Assembly: GCA_003962975.1 (NCBI GenBank)
Contig: RXKC01000003.1
Coordinates: 1-38,734 of the forward strand
Direction: 5' to 3'
Source of the DNA: Candidatus Saccharimonadota bacterium
Lineage (GTDB): Bacteria; Patescibacteriota; Saccharimonadia; Saccharimonadales; AWTP1-31
DNA length: 38,734 bases
Below, piece after piece: positions 7,692 to 16,196 of this stretch (the first letter of the stretch is position 1; every line of letters begins with the position of its first letter). The notes beneath the pieces are model-generated. The model was not told the DNA's origin. It searched no databases and saw nothing but the letters and a program-made list of their open reading frames with translations. The translations under genes were made by a program, and so were the position numbers.

Positions 7692-8324
7692 CTAAATCAA
7701 TTGATCTAGTTGATCAATGACCCGTGTCGGATTGAAGCGCATAAGCTTTGCTTTGTCGTGAAAAGTTTCGTGACTCTTGGGATAAAACAGGACACTATCA
7801 ACTTTGGCATTCTGGGCAGCCTGCATATCTTTGTCTGAATTGCCAACCATAACAGCCTCTTGTACCTCTACCCTTAATTCTTTTAGGGCATGGAGTATGC
7901 ATTCTGGGTCAGGTTTGTGACTGGTGACTTCGTTTGCGGTTACAACGATATCGAATAGTTCGACGAGCTCATGATGAGACAGGACCGCGTCAATTGTTTC
8001 ACGAACCGAGCTAGTAACGAGCGCCAGCTTCTTGCCAGATTGTTTGAGATTTTTGAGTGTTTGGCTCGCGTGATCGTACAGAGGAACCACTTTAACGGCC
8101 TCGTGCGCGGTAGCAGGGAGTTCTTTATTGAAGTTCCGCAGGTCGTCGCCGGTCAGGCCAAACTTTTCGGCAGCAGACCAGTCGCCAAAACTTTCGGCTA
8201 TTTGTTTGTCGGTAATCTCTAGGCCGTACTTGCGGTACAGATCGCGTTCGACCCGCAACCACACCTCAAGTGTCTGAGCTAGTGTTCCGTCCCAGTCAAA
8301 CAAATAGGCCTTGTACTGCTTCAT
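7692..8324 (-). CDS. HAD-superfamily phosphatase (phosphoglycolate phosphatase / beta-phosphoglucomutase-like)
   Basis: All four HAD motifs are visible: I, LFDWDGTLAQT at residue 8 (nucleophile and acid Asp); II, LVTSS near residue 100; III, the Lys in HKPDPE near residue 137; IV, MVGNSDKDMQAA near residue 160. A helical C1 cap lies between motifs I and II, placing it in subfamily I with Gph and PgmB. The cap gives no clear substrate. The ATG follows the RNase Y stop by eight bases, and no Shine-Dalgarno is seen; the overlapping TAATAC could even be a -10 element. It reads as the last gene of the rny unit. Confidence 0.85.
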   Translation of the reverse strand: MKQYKAYLFDWDGTLAQTLEVWLRVERDLYRKYGLEITDKQIAESFGDWSAAEKFGLTGDDLRNFNKELPATAHEAVKVVPLYDHASQTLKNLKQSGKKLALVTSSVRETIDAVLSHHELVELFDIVVTANEVTSHKPDPECILHALKELRVEVQEAVMVGNSDKDMQAAQNAKVDSVLFYPKSHETFHDKAKLMRFNPTRVIDQLDQLI

Positions 8325-8332
8325 TGAATGTA

Positions 8333-9847
8333 TTACTTAGCGAATTCGACGGCCCGTGTTTCGCGAATAACGTTCACCTTGATGGTTCCAGGATACTGCA
8401 TGGTGCTTTCAATTTTGTTGGCGATATCACGAGCCAAGCGAATAGCACTAAGGTCATCGATATTCTGCGGCTTCACAAACACACGCACTTCACGTCCTGC
8501 GCTAATGGCATAGCTCTTATCGATACCCTCGAAACCGTTGGCAATGTTCTCGAGTTCTTTCATACGTTCTGCAAAGTTTTCGGCACTGATGTTGCGGGCT
8601 CCTGGTCGGGCTGCGCTAATGGCATCAACAACGCGCACAATAATTGCTTCTGTGCTGGTAGCTTCGACATCATCATGGTGTTGTTCAGCCGCCAAAGCAA
8701 CTTCTTCTGGGGCACCATACTTGCGCAGCATCTCACCACTAATGTGGTGATGCTTGCCTTCCATTTTATGGGTCAGAGCCTTGCCAAGGTCATGTACCAA
8801 AGCAGCATATTTCGTGATGCGCACATCTGCACCAACTTCTTCAGCGATAATGCCAGCAATGTGGGCCATTTCTGTGGAGTGCTTGAGGACATTCTGACCA
8901 TAGCTGGTACGGAATTTTAGCTCACCCAGTAACTGCAAGATTTCTTTTGGCATACCAATAACACCAACTTCGCGGGCGGCATCTTCGCCGGCGCGCATGA
9001 CATCTTTTTGGACATTCTTTTGTGCCTTGTCCACAACCTCTTCAATCCGACCTGGGTGAATACGGCCGTCTTTCATAAGGAGCTCAAGGGCTTGTCGCGC
9101 AACTTCTCGGCGAACTGGGTCAAACGAGCTAAGAATAATCATGCCTGGGGTGTCGTCCACCATGATGTCTACACCAGTAGCCCGTTGTAGAGCCTGGATG
9201 TTACGGCCTTCCTTGCCAATGATGCGACCCTTCATTTCTTCGTCAAGTAGTTTGACTGCTGTAACCGTTCGCTCAGCAGTAACTTCACTAGCCATACGTT
9301 CCATGGCACTAGTGATGATGACTGCAGCTTTTTCTTCAGCATTATCGCGCGCCTCGTTCTGTAACTTAGAAACCAAGCCCGTGAGATCATTTTTGATGTC
9401 TCGCTCGGTCATCTTCATCAACTTATCTGCTGCATCTTCTTTGGTGAGCTTAGCAACTTTCTCAAGCTTCTCTTGCTGCTTTTTGCGGATTTCGCGGATC
9501 TCGTTCTTGAGATCTTCTAGTTCGTCCTCGCCTTTGCGCAAAGCTTCGTTGCGTTTGTCGAGCTGGTCCAATTTTTTGTCGAGCGACTCTTGCCTGTCCA
9601 GAAGCTTTTGCTCAATCGCTTTTGCCTCTTTGCGGCGGAGCTGCTCGTCTTTACGAGCTTCGTCAGCTAGTTTGGCTGCTTCTTCACGAGCATCAGCAAT
9701 TTGCTTGTCGGCTTCTTTTTTGGCTTTCTTGAGTTCCTTATCAGCCGCATCCTGGGCAGTACCGAGTTTACGTTTAGTTATGGTCGTACTGGCACCAAAG
9801 CCAACGCCAATGCCAGCCAATGCCAGTAGAATGGTTATTGGATCCAT
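8333..9847 (-). CDS. rny: Ribonuclease Y
   Basis: 504 residues, the usual length for RNase Y, the membrane-bound endoribonuclease that starts mRNA decay in many Gram-positive bacteria. Domains in order: one N-terminal membrane helix (about 3-22); a long charged coiled coil (about 30-190); a KH domain with the G-x-x-G loop in GRIIGKEGRN (207-216); and an HD domain with HSTEMAHIAG (His323) and VHDLGKA (His352-Asp353), followed by EQHHDD. This order is diagnostic. The ATG has a good Shine-Dalgarno (AAAGGAAA), unlike many neighbours, and a leader of about 115 bases that could hold a control structure. Long plus-strand open frames across this gene are antisense shadows. Confidence 0.96.
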   Translation of the reverse strand: MDPITILLALAGIGVGFGASTTITKRKLGTAQDAADKELKKAKKEADKQIADAREEAAKLADEARKDEQLRRKEAKAIEQKLLDRQESLDKKLDQLDKRNEALRKGEDELEDLKNEIREIRKKQQEKLEKVAKLTKEDAADKLMKMTERDIKNDLTGLVSKLQNEARDNAEEKAAVIITSAMERMASEVTAERTVTAVKLLDEEMKGRIIGKEGRNIQALQRATGVDIMVDDTPGMIILSSFDPVRREVARQALELLMKDGRIHPGRIEEVVDKAQKNVQKDVMRAGEDAAREVGVIGMPKEILQLLGELKFRTSYGQNVLKHSTEMAHIAGIIAEEVGADVRITKYAALVHDLGKALTHKMEGKHHHISGEMLRKYGAPEEVALAAEQHHDDVEATSTEAIIVRVVDAISAARPGARNISAENFAERMKELENIANGFEGIDKSYAISAGREVRVFVKPQNIDDLSAIRLARDIANKIESTMQYPGTIKVNVIRETRAVEFAK

Positions 9848-9971
9848 AGATTTCCTTTCTATAAGATACGACTCGTCACAGCATCACTTTCACTTCTTTA
9901 GTTGCCAACTTGTCGTAGATGCAATTTAGTTAAATCGGTAGTTGCTCTCAAACGCAAGCTATCCTACCTAA

Positions 9972-9980
9972 ATCATAGCA
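9972..9980 (-). promoter_or_regulatory. Extended -10 promoter of rny
   Basis: The complement reads TGCTATGAT, an extended -10 (TGn plus TATGAT). A weak TTAATC lies 17 bases further upstream as a possible -35. Transcription would start near 9965, giving rny a leader of about 118 bases. Confidence 0.45.
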
Positions 9981-10000
9981 CAAATTCGTAACCGGATTAA

Positions 10001-10873
10001 CTACAGCTGCACAGCAAATACGGTCAAACGTTGGGCATACGTTTCGGTCGCTTTATCAAAGGCACCCGTGCACGTAATCAGGTTGAGACCAGGCTTTCCC
10101 GGTTCAATTGATTGCATGGCTGCTCGCATATCAGTTTTATCAGCATCGCTCACCACACTACTAACAACCCTATACGTAAATGTCTGTCCGTCGCCGCGTT
10201 CAACTTCAATCTGGTCATCAGCGCGCAGATCTTTGAGGCGATAGAACGCACCTTTTGTGGTTTTGCCCGACACGTGGCTGTCTAGTAGCATCGCACCACT
10301 CTCCCCGGGTTTTCTGCTCATCCGATACCAACCAACATCATGCACGTTGCCAGGTGCATTAAGTGCTCCATTTCTGTCTAGCCCTTGTGCCGTCACACGT
10401 GCCTTAACTCCAATCTTCGAAATATGAATGTATCGGGGTTCTGACGGATCAACCATATGTAAAGCAAAAGCCTGATCTGATGGCTTTTTTTCGCTGGAGT
10501 CTGTCTGTGCAGCTGGCGCGCTGGTTAATTGAGCTTTGATCTCCTTATTAGTCTTAAGTCCCAGGGCAGCCACCGCTATACCGGCAACAAACACTATAAT
10601 AGCCATAGCTAGCAATGCTTTTTGCCCAGCCGGGTGGTGACGACGCGGCTTACTGATGGCGACAGGCTGGGTCGTGACTGCACGCAACAAGACTTGTGAG
10701 CGTGCCTGACGAGGTTGAACTGGTAAGGCAATCGATTGACGGAGCGCTACTGGTATAGGCCTTGAAACAGTGGCGACAGGACGAACGGGCTTCATAAAAA
10801 TCGACCCACGACCAAAACCTCTGAACGAACCATTCAGTCCAACAGCAGTATTACCGGGAGGCGTGGGCGACAT
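10001..10873 (-). CDS. Class F-like sortase (sortase 1)
   Basis: 290 residues: an unusual Pro/Arg-rich cytoplasmic head (1-80), one membrane helix (about 86-106), a linker, and a sortase beta-barrel from about 145. The catalytic set is visible: His200 in LLDSHVSG, Cys268 in LITCTGAFD and Arg282 in QRLTVFA. The SHVSG/TCTG-FD pattern matches the single-domain sortases of classes E/F. Sortases cut an LPxTG-like signal and join the protein to a cell-surface amine. A substrate with VPNTG is encoded two genes upstream. The ATG is preceded by a run of A-rich sequence (GCAAAAACAAAAAACAAAA) instead of a Shine-Dalgarno, shared with sortase 2. It lies 65 bases after tsaB. Confidence 0.88.
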   Translation of the reverse strand: MSPTPPGNTAVGLNGSFRGFGRGSIFMKPVRPVATVSRPIPVALRQSIALPVQPRQARSQVLLRAVTTQPVAISKPRRHHPAGQKALLAMAIIVFVAGIAVAALGLKTNKEIKAQLTSAPAAQTDSSEKKPSDQAFALHMVDPSEPRYIHISKIGVKARVTAQGLDRNGALNAPGNVHDVGWYRMSRKPGESGAMLLDSHVSGKTTKGAFYRLKDLRADDQIEVERGDGQTFTYRVVSSVVSDADKTDMRAAMQSIEPGKPGLNLITCTGAFDKATETYAQRLTVFAVQL

Positions 10874-10938
10874 ATCTTTTTTGTTTTTTGTTTTTGCGAA
10901 CCTTTGTATAGGTTACCCTCCAGAGTTGAGAGTGTCAA

Positions 10939-11331
10939 CTACTTCTTTTGCTGCGTGATGTGTACAGGCGCTCCATACTGCGGTATGACGGTCTGTTGGT
11001 TTTTACCTTTCAGTAAAGCATTCACCACTTGCTCTTGCCAATCTTCACCTGTCGTACCAACAATGGCTGCCTGATTAGCGGCCGCCAAGGCGTTAGCAAC
11101 GCTCAGACCAATCCTCAGACCGGTAAAGCTGCCTGGTCCTTGGTAACAGCCGATACCCTGTACATCTGCCCAAACTTTATTGTGTTTTGTGAGCAATGCT
11201 TCAATTTGCGCATGTATTGTCTCAGCTAGCTGACGATGAGCCTCCCAGTGGAATTGCTCTAGCAGCGTAGCATCCTCATACAAGGCAAGCTCTGCTTCGG
11301 GCTTATCGGTACGCATGGTCAAAAGTATCAT
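10939..11331 (-). CDS. tsaB: TsaB-like tRNA threonylcarbamoyladenosine protein, N-lobe only
   Basis: The motif YQGPGSFTGLRIGLSVANALA (residues about 63-82) is the TsaB/YeaZ hallmark. TsaB is the inactive partner that binds TsaD for t6A37 synthesis on tRNAs. The protein has 130 residues, against about 220-230 in E. coli and B. subtilis: the N-terminal lobe with the dimer interface is present, and the second lobe is replaced by a short tail. The chosen start (MILLTM) has TATACT (11338-11343 on the complement) exactly 6 bases before the ATG; the upstream GTG in the same frame overlaps that promoter. It lies between two sortase genes, with tsaE about 3.2 kb away on the same strand. Confidence 0.88.
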   Translation of the reverse strand: MILLTMRTDKPEAELALYEDATLLEQFHWEAHRQLAETIHAQIEALLTKHNKVWADVQGIGCYQGPGSFTGLRIGLSVANALAAANQAAIVGTTGEDWQEQVVNALLKGKNQQTVIPQYGAPVHITQQKK

Positions 11332-11352
11332 GCGTTTAGTATACGACACAGA

Positions 11353-12354
11353 TTAGTTAACTTGTTCGGCGTAGACGATAACTCGATCGGCAAAAGTGTT
11401 TGTCTGCTTATCAAACTTACCGGTGCACGAGATCAGATTGAGGCCATGCTTGCCTTTTGTGACAGAAGTAAGCGCACGCTGCATATCGACGTTTTCGGCA
11501 GCGACCTTTTCGGTCTTGACCACTACATATGTCAACGTAGTTCCGTCACCTTTTTCGAGCAGAATACTATCGCCGGCTCGCAGTGAAGCAATGTTTTTAA
11601 ACACACCTGGTTGAGTTGGGCCAGATACGTGACCGTCCAGAAGGGTTGCCTTACCTGCCTCACCGGGTTTGGCGCTGCCGGTGTACCACCCAGCATCGTG
11701 AATGTTTGCCGGTGCTACAACTGCATTCTTAGTATCGAGTCCCACCTGTAGAACGCGTGCTTTGGTGCCAAGCTTCGGTATTTGTATGATCCGAGGCAGA
11801 TCTGCTGAAACCGCATACTTGTCTAGATTATTTGGCTTGCTTTCGTCAACACCCGTTGGTCCAGCTGCGGCACGGGCTGTGGCTGCAGCCGTAACCTTAG
11901 TATCAACACGAAATGAATGCAGGGATGCTGCCAACCCGACTGCGAACACGACGGCTGCCATGGCAAACAACGCGTAATTCGGCAAAAGCTTAGCACGCTT
12001 GGCCTTAAGCTGCGTTTTATATTCGCTGCGCCAGTTGGCGGCTTTGTCGGCAAAGTCGATTCGGGTAGCTTGCTTCTGTAGTACTGCCTGTTCCAATGTC
12101 ATTGCTGGACGTAGCACTTTGCTCTGCGCGGCTGGTGACATGCGCGGGGCTATAGAAGAAGTGGTCAGTATAGGAGCTTTAGTGTGCGCTTGCGGCGCGC
12201 TCTTTACTGTAGCTGCAGCTTTTTGCACGTCCGCAATTGCGCCATTTTTTGGAGCAGCTGCTCGCACTGCCTGAGGTTCTGCCGGCTTGGATTCGTATGG
12301 GCGAATTCTTCCGTACAGGAAAGACCGATTAAACTGGATTGACTCTGCACTCAT
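11353..12354 (-). CDS. Class F-like sortase (sortase 2)
   Basis: 333 residues: a long Ala/Pro-rich and basic cytoplasmic head (1-120), one membrane helix (about 123-144), a short stalk, then a sortase domain from about 186. Catalytic residues: His242 in LLDGHVSG, Cys310 in LISCTGKFD and Arg324 in ADRVIVYA. It is clearly a paralogue of sortase 1 in the domain, with a different head. It starts 56 bases after the stop of the VPNTG protease, so that protease is the obvious first substrate. The leader before the ATG is almost pure A with single C spacers and no Shine-Dalgarno. The 120-residue cytoplasmic head is long for a sortase and could dock partners. Confidence 0.9.
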   Translation of the reverse strand: MSAESIQFNRSFLYGRIRPYESKPAEPQAVRAAAPKNGAIADVQKAAATVKSAPQAHTKAPILTTSSIAPRMSPAAQSKVLRPAMTLEQAVLQKQATRIDFADKAANWRSEYKTQLKAKRAKLLPNYALFAMAAVVFAVGLAASLHSFRVDTKVTAAATARAAAGPTGVDESKPNNLDKYAVSADLPRIIQIPKLGTKARVLQVGLDTKNAVVAPANIHDAGWYTGSAKPGEAGKATLLDGHVSGPTQPGVFKNIASLRAGDSILLEKGDGTTLTYVVVKTEKVAAENVDMQRALTSVTKGKHGLNLISCTGKFDKQTNTFADRVIVYAEQVN

Positions 12355-12410
12355 ATTGTTTTTATTTTTTGTTTTGTTTTTTTGAACGAACGATCCGGAC
12401 TAACGAACTA

Positions 12411-14372
12411 CTAACGGGCTGCTGAGTAACGCTTGGCGATAACAGCGATGGTTGCTGATGTCAGAACAGTGGCAGCTAGGGTAGCAGCAGGGTTGTTACG
12501 TAGGAGACCTGCAAAGCCTGTGTTTGGCACTCCTGGAGTTCCATTGAGGATATCGCCGTCATTACCAACGTTTGGTCCGTCAGGAAAACCATCGTCTGCA
12601 GCGCCAGCCACAAAACCTACGATGCGCTGTGCTGTGTAGTCGTTATCGTCAGCACATGTGATGGTATGCGACTGAGAACCAGAACTTGCAGTAACTGTTA
12701 CGACACCTTCGTCATTAGTGATCGGGAACGTGTCGTCTTCTGTAGTACAACTTGTTGCGTTTGGTGCCGTTACCGCGATCTCAACGCTCTCGCCCTGGGT
12801 AAAGTCAGCACCCTGAACCTCTGCGTCTGTAATTGACGGCTTGTCGTTAAGAGCTGCCAATGCATCGTCAAGTACAAAGCGCTTTTTAGTGATGGCAGTA
12901 TAGTTTGGCCTGTCTTCGACAATGTTTACACCTGTTTCTTGCATGATGCGAAGTACAGTCGAGACCGTAGCAGTTGGATTCTTTTGACGCATGACTGCCC
13001 AACCGCCAGCTGTAATTGGTGAAGCGAAAGATGTACCTTGTGTCGCAGTAAGCGTATCGTTATTATTAGCAAGCATCAGACCTTGGTCATTAGCATTGAG
13101 CAGGTCTCCACCCGGAGCAAAAATATCTGTAAGCTGACCGTTCTGCGTATAGTACGCGATGTCATCATCTTTTGAGCTAGATGCCACCCCAATTGCTGGA
13201 TCTAGACAGCCAGGAGATGCAACTTTGTTGGCGTTGGAGTTATAGGTTGGTTGACCATTACCACTGTCAGTGTTACCTGAGTTACCAGCAGCAACAACCG
13301 GCGCAATGTTAAGGCCACGCATTGCTTGCATAAGGCTGTTGTCGGTTGCTGCGCCAGGACTTGTGTCACATTCCGTCAAGTTAGTGTACGCACCGCTACC
13401 AAAACTCATGTTCAAGGCAACGATTGGGTCATCAAGAACGGCATCGTTCTGAAGCTGTAGAATATGGTTCATTCCAGATAGAATGCCGGCGCTGTCAAGC
13501 TTCCAGCAAGTCGATACGGTAGAGCCGTCGTTGCACCAGTCTTCGTGACCAGCCATCTCTTGCCATTTCGTGAATACTTTAATCGTTACAAGTTTAGCGT
13601 TCTTAGCTACACCAGAATAGTTGTCTGAGCCCGCCGTAACAACAGCACCAACAGCAGCACTTGCTACAGCAGTACCGTGGTCACAGGTTGAAATAGTACC
13701 AGTACAGTCACTAGAGAATGAGGAACCAGTTGCAGTACTAGACGCGACGCCACCAGGACAACCGCTGGTTATGACAACGTTGTTATAGGTTTCATTTTCC
13801 ATACTAAAGCAGGCTTCGCTGACAACTTTGCTGGCGAGCATAGGGTGGTTGGTTTTAAAACCATCATCTATCACACCTACAATGGTGCCGTTGCCAGTAA
13901 AGTTAGTTGTACCGTCACTAAACCCGTTAGCTACGGTTCCACCCAAAACAGGAATCGCTTGATGCATCTCGGTGTCTAGCAGCTTGTTTTCGGCAATAGT
14001 AGTGATGCGCTTGTTCGCGCGCAGAGAAGCTTCACCTTCGGCGTCTACCTGCACAATTGAGGTTGGCATTTCGCTCAGGTTACGGACTACCTTCTTGTAC
14101 CCTTTAGTGTTGCTTAGCTCAGTCATAAACTGGTTCTTGAGCCAGCGATATTTGGCACGCTTTTGTGAGACGGTTTCAGCTTGGGCTGGTTCACCTGGCA
14201 AGCTGTCGTAGCTTACTATGAATGTTTTTACTGGGCCGTTAGGTTCTGGACTACTTTCAGCCCGAACAGGCGATACCATAGCCAGTGCAAAACTGGCTAT
14301 TTGCACTGCAACAACTAGCGTCAAAGCTCCGACACTAAATACTTTATGTGCTTCCTTCCGTATGTCTCTCAT
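12411..14372 (-). CDS. Secreted subtilisin-like (S8) protease with VPNTG sorting signal
   Basis: 653 residues. Domains: signal peptide (1-38, cut after VRA); inhibitor I9-like propeptide (about 47-130); S8 domain with Asp169 (GVIDDGF), His232 (DHGTAVAS), oxyanion Asn364 (AAGNSG) and Ser448 (GTSFASP); an Ig-like beta region (about 510-590); an acidic spacer; then V615-P-N-T-G619, a hydrophobic helix (about 627-646) and KRYSAAR. This tail is a complete cell-wall sorting signal of LPxTG type. The protein should be cut by a sortase and displayed on the surface, where it may process host or envelope proteins. Paired Cys residues suggest disulfides. The ATG has AAAAGGAAA upstream within an A-rich leader, and a TTGACA-type promoter. 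It opens the sortase 2 - tsaB - sortase 1 run. Confidence 0.93.
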   Translation of the reverse strand: MRDIRKEAHKVFSVGALTLVVAVQIASFALAMVSPVRAESSPEPNGPVKTFIVSYDSLPGEPAQAETVSQKRAKYRWLKNQFMTELSNTKGYKKVVRNLSEMPTSIVQVDAEGEASLRANKRITTIAENKLLDTEMHQAIPVLGGTVANGFSDGTTNFTGNGTIVGVIDDGFKTNHPMLASKVVSEACFSMENETYNNVVITSGCPGGVASSTATGSSFSSDCTGTISTCDHGTAVASAAVGAVVTAGSDNYSGVAKNAKLVTIKVFTKWQEMAGHEDWCNDGSTVSTCWKLDSAGILSGMNHILQLQNDAVLDDPIVALNMSFGSGAYTNLTECDTSPGAATDNSLMQAMRGLNIAPVVAAGNSGNTDSGNGQPTYNSNANKVASPGCLDPAIGVASSSKDDDIAYYTQNGQLTDIFAPGGDLLNANDQGLMLANNNDTLTATQGTSFASPITAGGWAVMRQKNPTATVSTVLRIMQETGVNIVEDRPNYTAITKKRFVLDDALAALNDKPSITDAEVQGADFTQGESVEIAVTAPNATSCTTEDDTFPITNDEGVVTVTASSGSQSHTITCADDNDYTAQRIVGFVAGAADDGFPDGPNVGNDGDILNGTPGVPNTGFAGLLRNNPAATLAATVLTSATIAVIAKRYSAAR

Positions 14373-14411
14373 TTTTATTTCCTTTTTTGTTGTATAAAGA
14401 ACTTCAGTTCG

Positions 14412-14440
14412 AGCTTATGGTTAACCTGTACTTTTGTCAA
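14412..14440 (-). promoter_or_regulatory. Promoter of the S8 protease
   Basis: The complement reads TTGACA (14440-14435), 17 bases, then TAAGCT (14417-14412). The -35 is perfect and the -10 has TA...T. The start point near 14405 gives a leader of about 35 bases ending in the A-rich Shine-Dalgarno region. The rest of the space up to tsaE holds a short inverted repeat around TACAGC...GCTGTA near 14492-14516, without a T run. Confidence 0.6.
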
Positions 14441-14536
14441 GCACGAATATAGATATAGTTAACTTATTTACAACATTTATACACAGATACGCTTCGTTTT
14501 ACAGCGTTAGCATGCTGTAGGCCTATGTTGTGTTTT

Positions 14537-15004
14537 TTAGCTTACTTCACTTAGCAGGTATGCAAGCGATGTCGGAACATGAGCCGTGATCTGGCGTGAA
14601 GTATCACCCGTACTCTTGATCGAGAGTGTAAACCTGTTGGCAGGCAGTACATCATGGACAATATCTGCCCACTCCACAACTGTAATAATCTTTGAATCGT
14701 CGATAAACTCGGCAAGTTCATACTGCAGCAGACCAGGATCATGCAGGCGATAGAAATCATAATGCACCAACCTCAGGTCACCAGCAGTGTACTGTTTACT
14801 GACAGTGAAAGTTGGACTAGCTACTTTGTCTGAGCTACCCATTCCTCGAGCGAGCCCGCGCACAAAAGTTGTTTTACCGCCACCCAAATCGCTGGTCAGC
14901 TCGATAACCTCCCCGCCCTTTAACTGGCGGCCAATGGCCTCACCCAGCTTTTCGGTCTCCTCGAAGCTTGCGGAGGAAAGCTGTAAGGTCTTGTCGGTAC
15001 TCAT
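14537..15004 (-). CDS. tsaE: TsaE, ATPase for tRNA t6A synthesis
   Basis: 155 residues from MSTDKTLQL, the usual TsaE size. The P-loop is LTSDLGGGKTTFVRG near residue 33, followed by SPTFTVSKQY and the typical LVHYDFYRL and VVEWADI segments with the catalytic-site Asp and Glu. TsaE hydrolyses ATP to reset the TsaB-TsaD complex. The longer frame to 15109 is not used: the family begins at MSTDK. This start lies 65 bases inside the end of the lamin-tail gene, a long overlap that implies coupled translation. tsaB lies further down the same strand, after the protease and sortase 2. Confidence 0.93.
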   Translation of the reverse strand: MSTDKTLQLSSASFEETEKLGEAIGRQLKGGEVIELTSDLGGGKTTFVRGLARGMGSSDKVASPTFTVSKQYTAGDLRLVHYDFYRLHDPGLLQYELAEFIDDSKIITVVEWADIVHDVLPANRFTLSIKSTGDTSRQITAHVPTSLAYLLSEVS

Positions 15005-16196
15005 ATGCCCCATATAGTACCGCAAGGCCTCCCGCTCCAGCAATAATCTGAGGATGAACTTTGGGCTTTGGAGGATTAGGATCATCAGCTCGCTTGTCAT
15101 TAGCAGCACCTGAAGCTGCCTTTGCTGTTGCTCGACTTGTTGCTTTCTTTGTGGTCTTTTTTACCGAAGAGGATACTCTTGATTTAGACGTACTGGCATT
15201 AATTGTCGCATCGGTACTAGCCCATCGGTTATGGTCACCGGGAGTGGGTATGGTTGACCATCGCCAATCACTACCGTCTGACGACCAACTCATCCCAGCC
15301 TGTGCTTTCGGGTAACTGACCTCACTGATAACGCTACCGATTGACGTAGCCAGTTGCACTTTGCTGCCACTGTTACTGAGTGCAAGTTTCGTATCAGAGC
15401 TATACAGAACAACATAGCCTTTAGCTGGCACAGACACATCCTCAAGCAAATACGTCGCGCTGGATGATGCACCCACCATGAGCTTTAAGCCATTCAATGA
15501 CGCAGCTTGCGAAGCATCATTAAATATCTCGATGAACTCGTCAGCGGCGTCGGTCGCCGGCGATATAGGATCGGGCAGTAATTCTGTTATTCGCAGATTA
15601 GCCATGGACACGGTATCCTGTTCCTGGACTTCGTCCGTGGTTTGCGTGTCAGTGGCAAAATCAGCCGCATTATTGCTGGTATTCTGAAATACCCCTCGCG
15701 CGTCCTGTCGCCGTTGTAATAACTCACCCGGCTTTGGCGCAACTGCGGCTTGCTGCAGAGCTGCAGCGGCCGTACCCCAGCCTAGAGTGTCGAGAACTAT
15801 GGTCTTTCCGGAAGCAGAATGTTTAAGTCGCACATGGCCGCCAGCAACTGCTAACGTGCTAGCAAATTGCTGGTCCATTTCTGGATCATCGGCCGGAGCG
15901 CCAGCTTTAAGAATGAATCGTTGACCAGCTGCAATACTACCCTGCAAACGAATGACTCGACTTGCCTTCGTGGTGTCAGCTGGCTTCGCCGACAAATACT
16001 CTAATGTGTACCCTTCTAGAGTTTGTGTAGCAGAAGTAACATTCGCCAGAATAATCTTCTCTTCACTAGCATTGGCTACACTACCAGTTTGTATGCCAAC
16101 GATTAAGATTGAGTCCGTTTTCTCTGCGTGCACGACTGGCACGCTGATCGAAACTGACGCCAATATGCTCAAGGCTACCCCTGTTATTTGCTTCAT
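14940..16196 (-). CDS. Secreted lamin-tail-domain surface protein
   Basis: 418 residues from MKQITGVALSILASVS. Signal peptide 1-24 (cut near VHA). Two Ig-like lamin-tail (LTD) modules follow: the first (about 30-130) with EKIILANVTSATQTLEGYTLEY and GQRFILKAG, the second (about 215-330) with LRITELLPDP, DEFIEIFNDASQ, LNGLKLMV and GYVVLYSSD, ending in WSTIPTPGDHN. A Ser/Thr/Lys/Ala-rich linker, a Pro segment, a weak hydrophobic stretch (IIAGAGGLAVLYGAYEY) and a basic end KLRGDRKAG anchor it in the membrane. No LPxTG motif is seen. LTD proteins are often found on bacterial surfaces, sometimes with nucleases; here no nuclease domain is present. The open frame extends to 16286, but that part overlaps the divergent gene region and lacks a signal peptide. 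Confidence 0.82.
   Translation of the reverse strand: MKQITGVALSILASVSISVPVVHAEKTDSILIVGIQTGSVANASEEKIILANVTSATQTLEGYTLEYLSAKPADTTKASRVIRLQGSIAAGQRFILKAGAPADDPEMDQQFASTLAVAGGHVRLKHSASGKTIVLDTLGWGTAAAALQQAAVAPKPGELLQRRQDARGVFQNTSNNAADFATDTQTTDEVQEQDTVSMANLRITELLPDPISPATDAADEFIEIFNDASQAASLNGLKLMVGASSSATYLLEDVSVPAKGYVVLYSSDTKLALSNSGSKVQLATSIGSVISEVSYPKAQAGMSWSSDGSDWRWSTIPTPGDHNRWASTDATINASTSKSRVSSSVKKTTKKATSRATAKAASGAANDKRADDPNPPKPKVHPQIIAGAGGLAVLYGAYEYRQDLTAFLRKLRGDRKAG

Noticed and set aside
8270-9929. Long plus-strand open frames (216 and 262 residues) over the rny region
   Set aside because: They are antisense to RNase Y and HAD, Ser/Phe rich, without domain motifs; the minus-strand proteins are complete and certain.
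10924-10940. AGTTGA/TCAACT hairpin after tsaB as terminator or -35 region
   Set aside because: Stem of six weak pairs without a T run; the TTGACA in it is 22 bases from the nearest -10, too far for a normal promoter.
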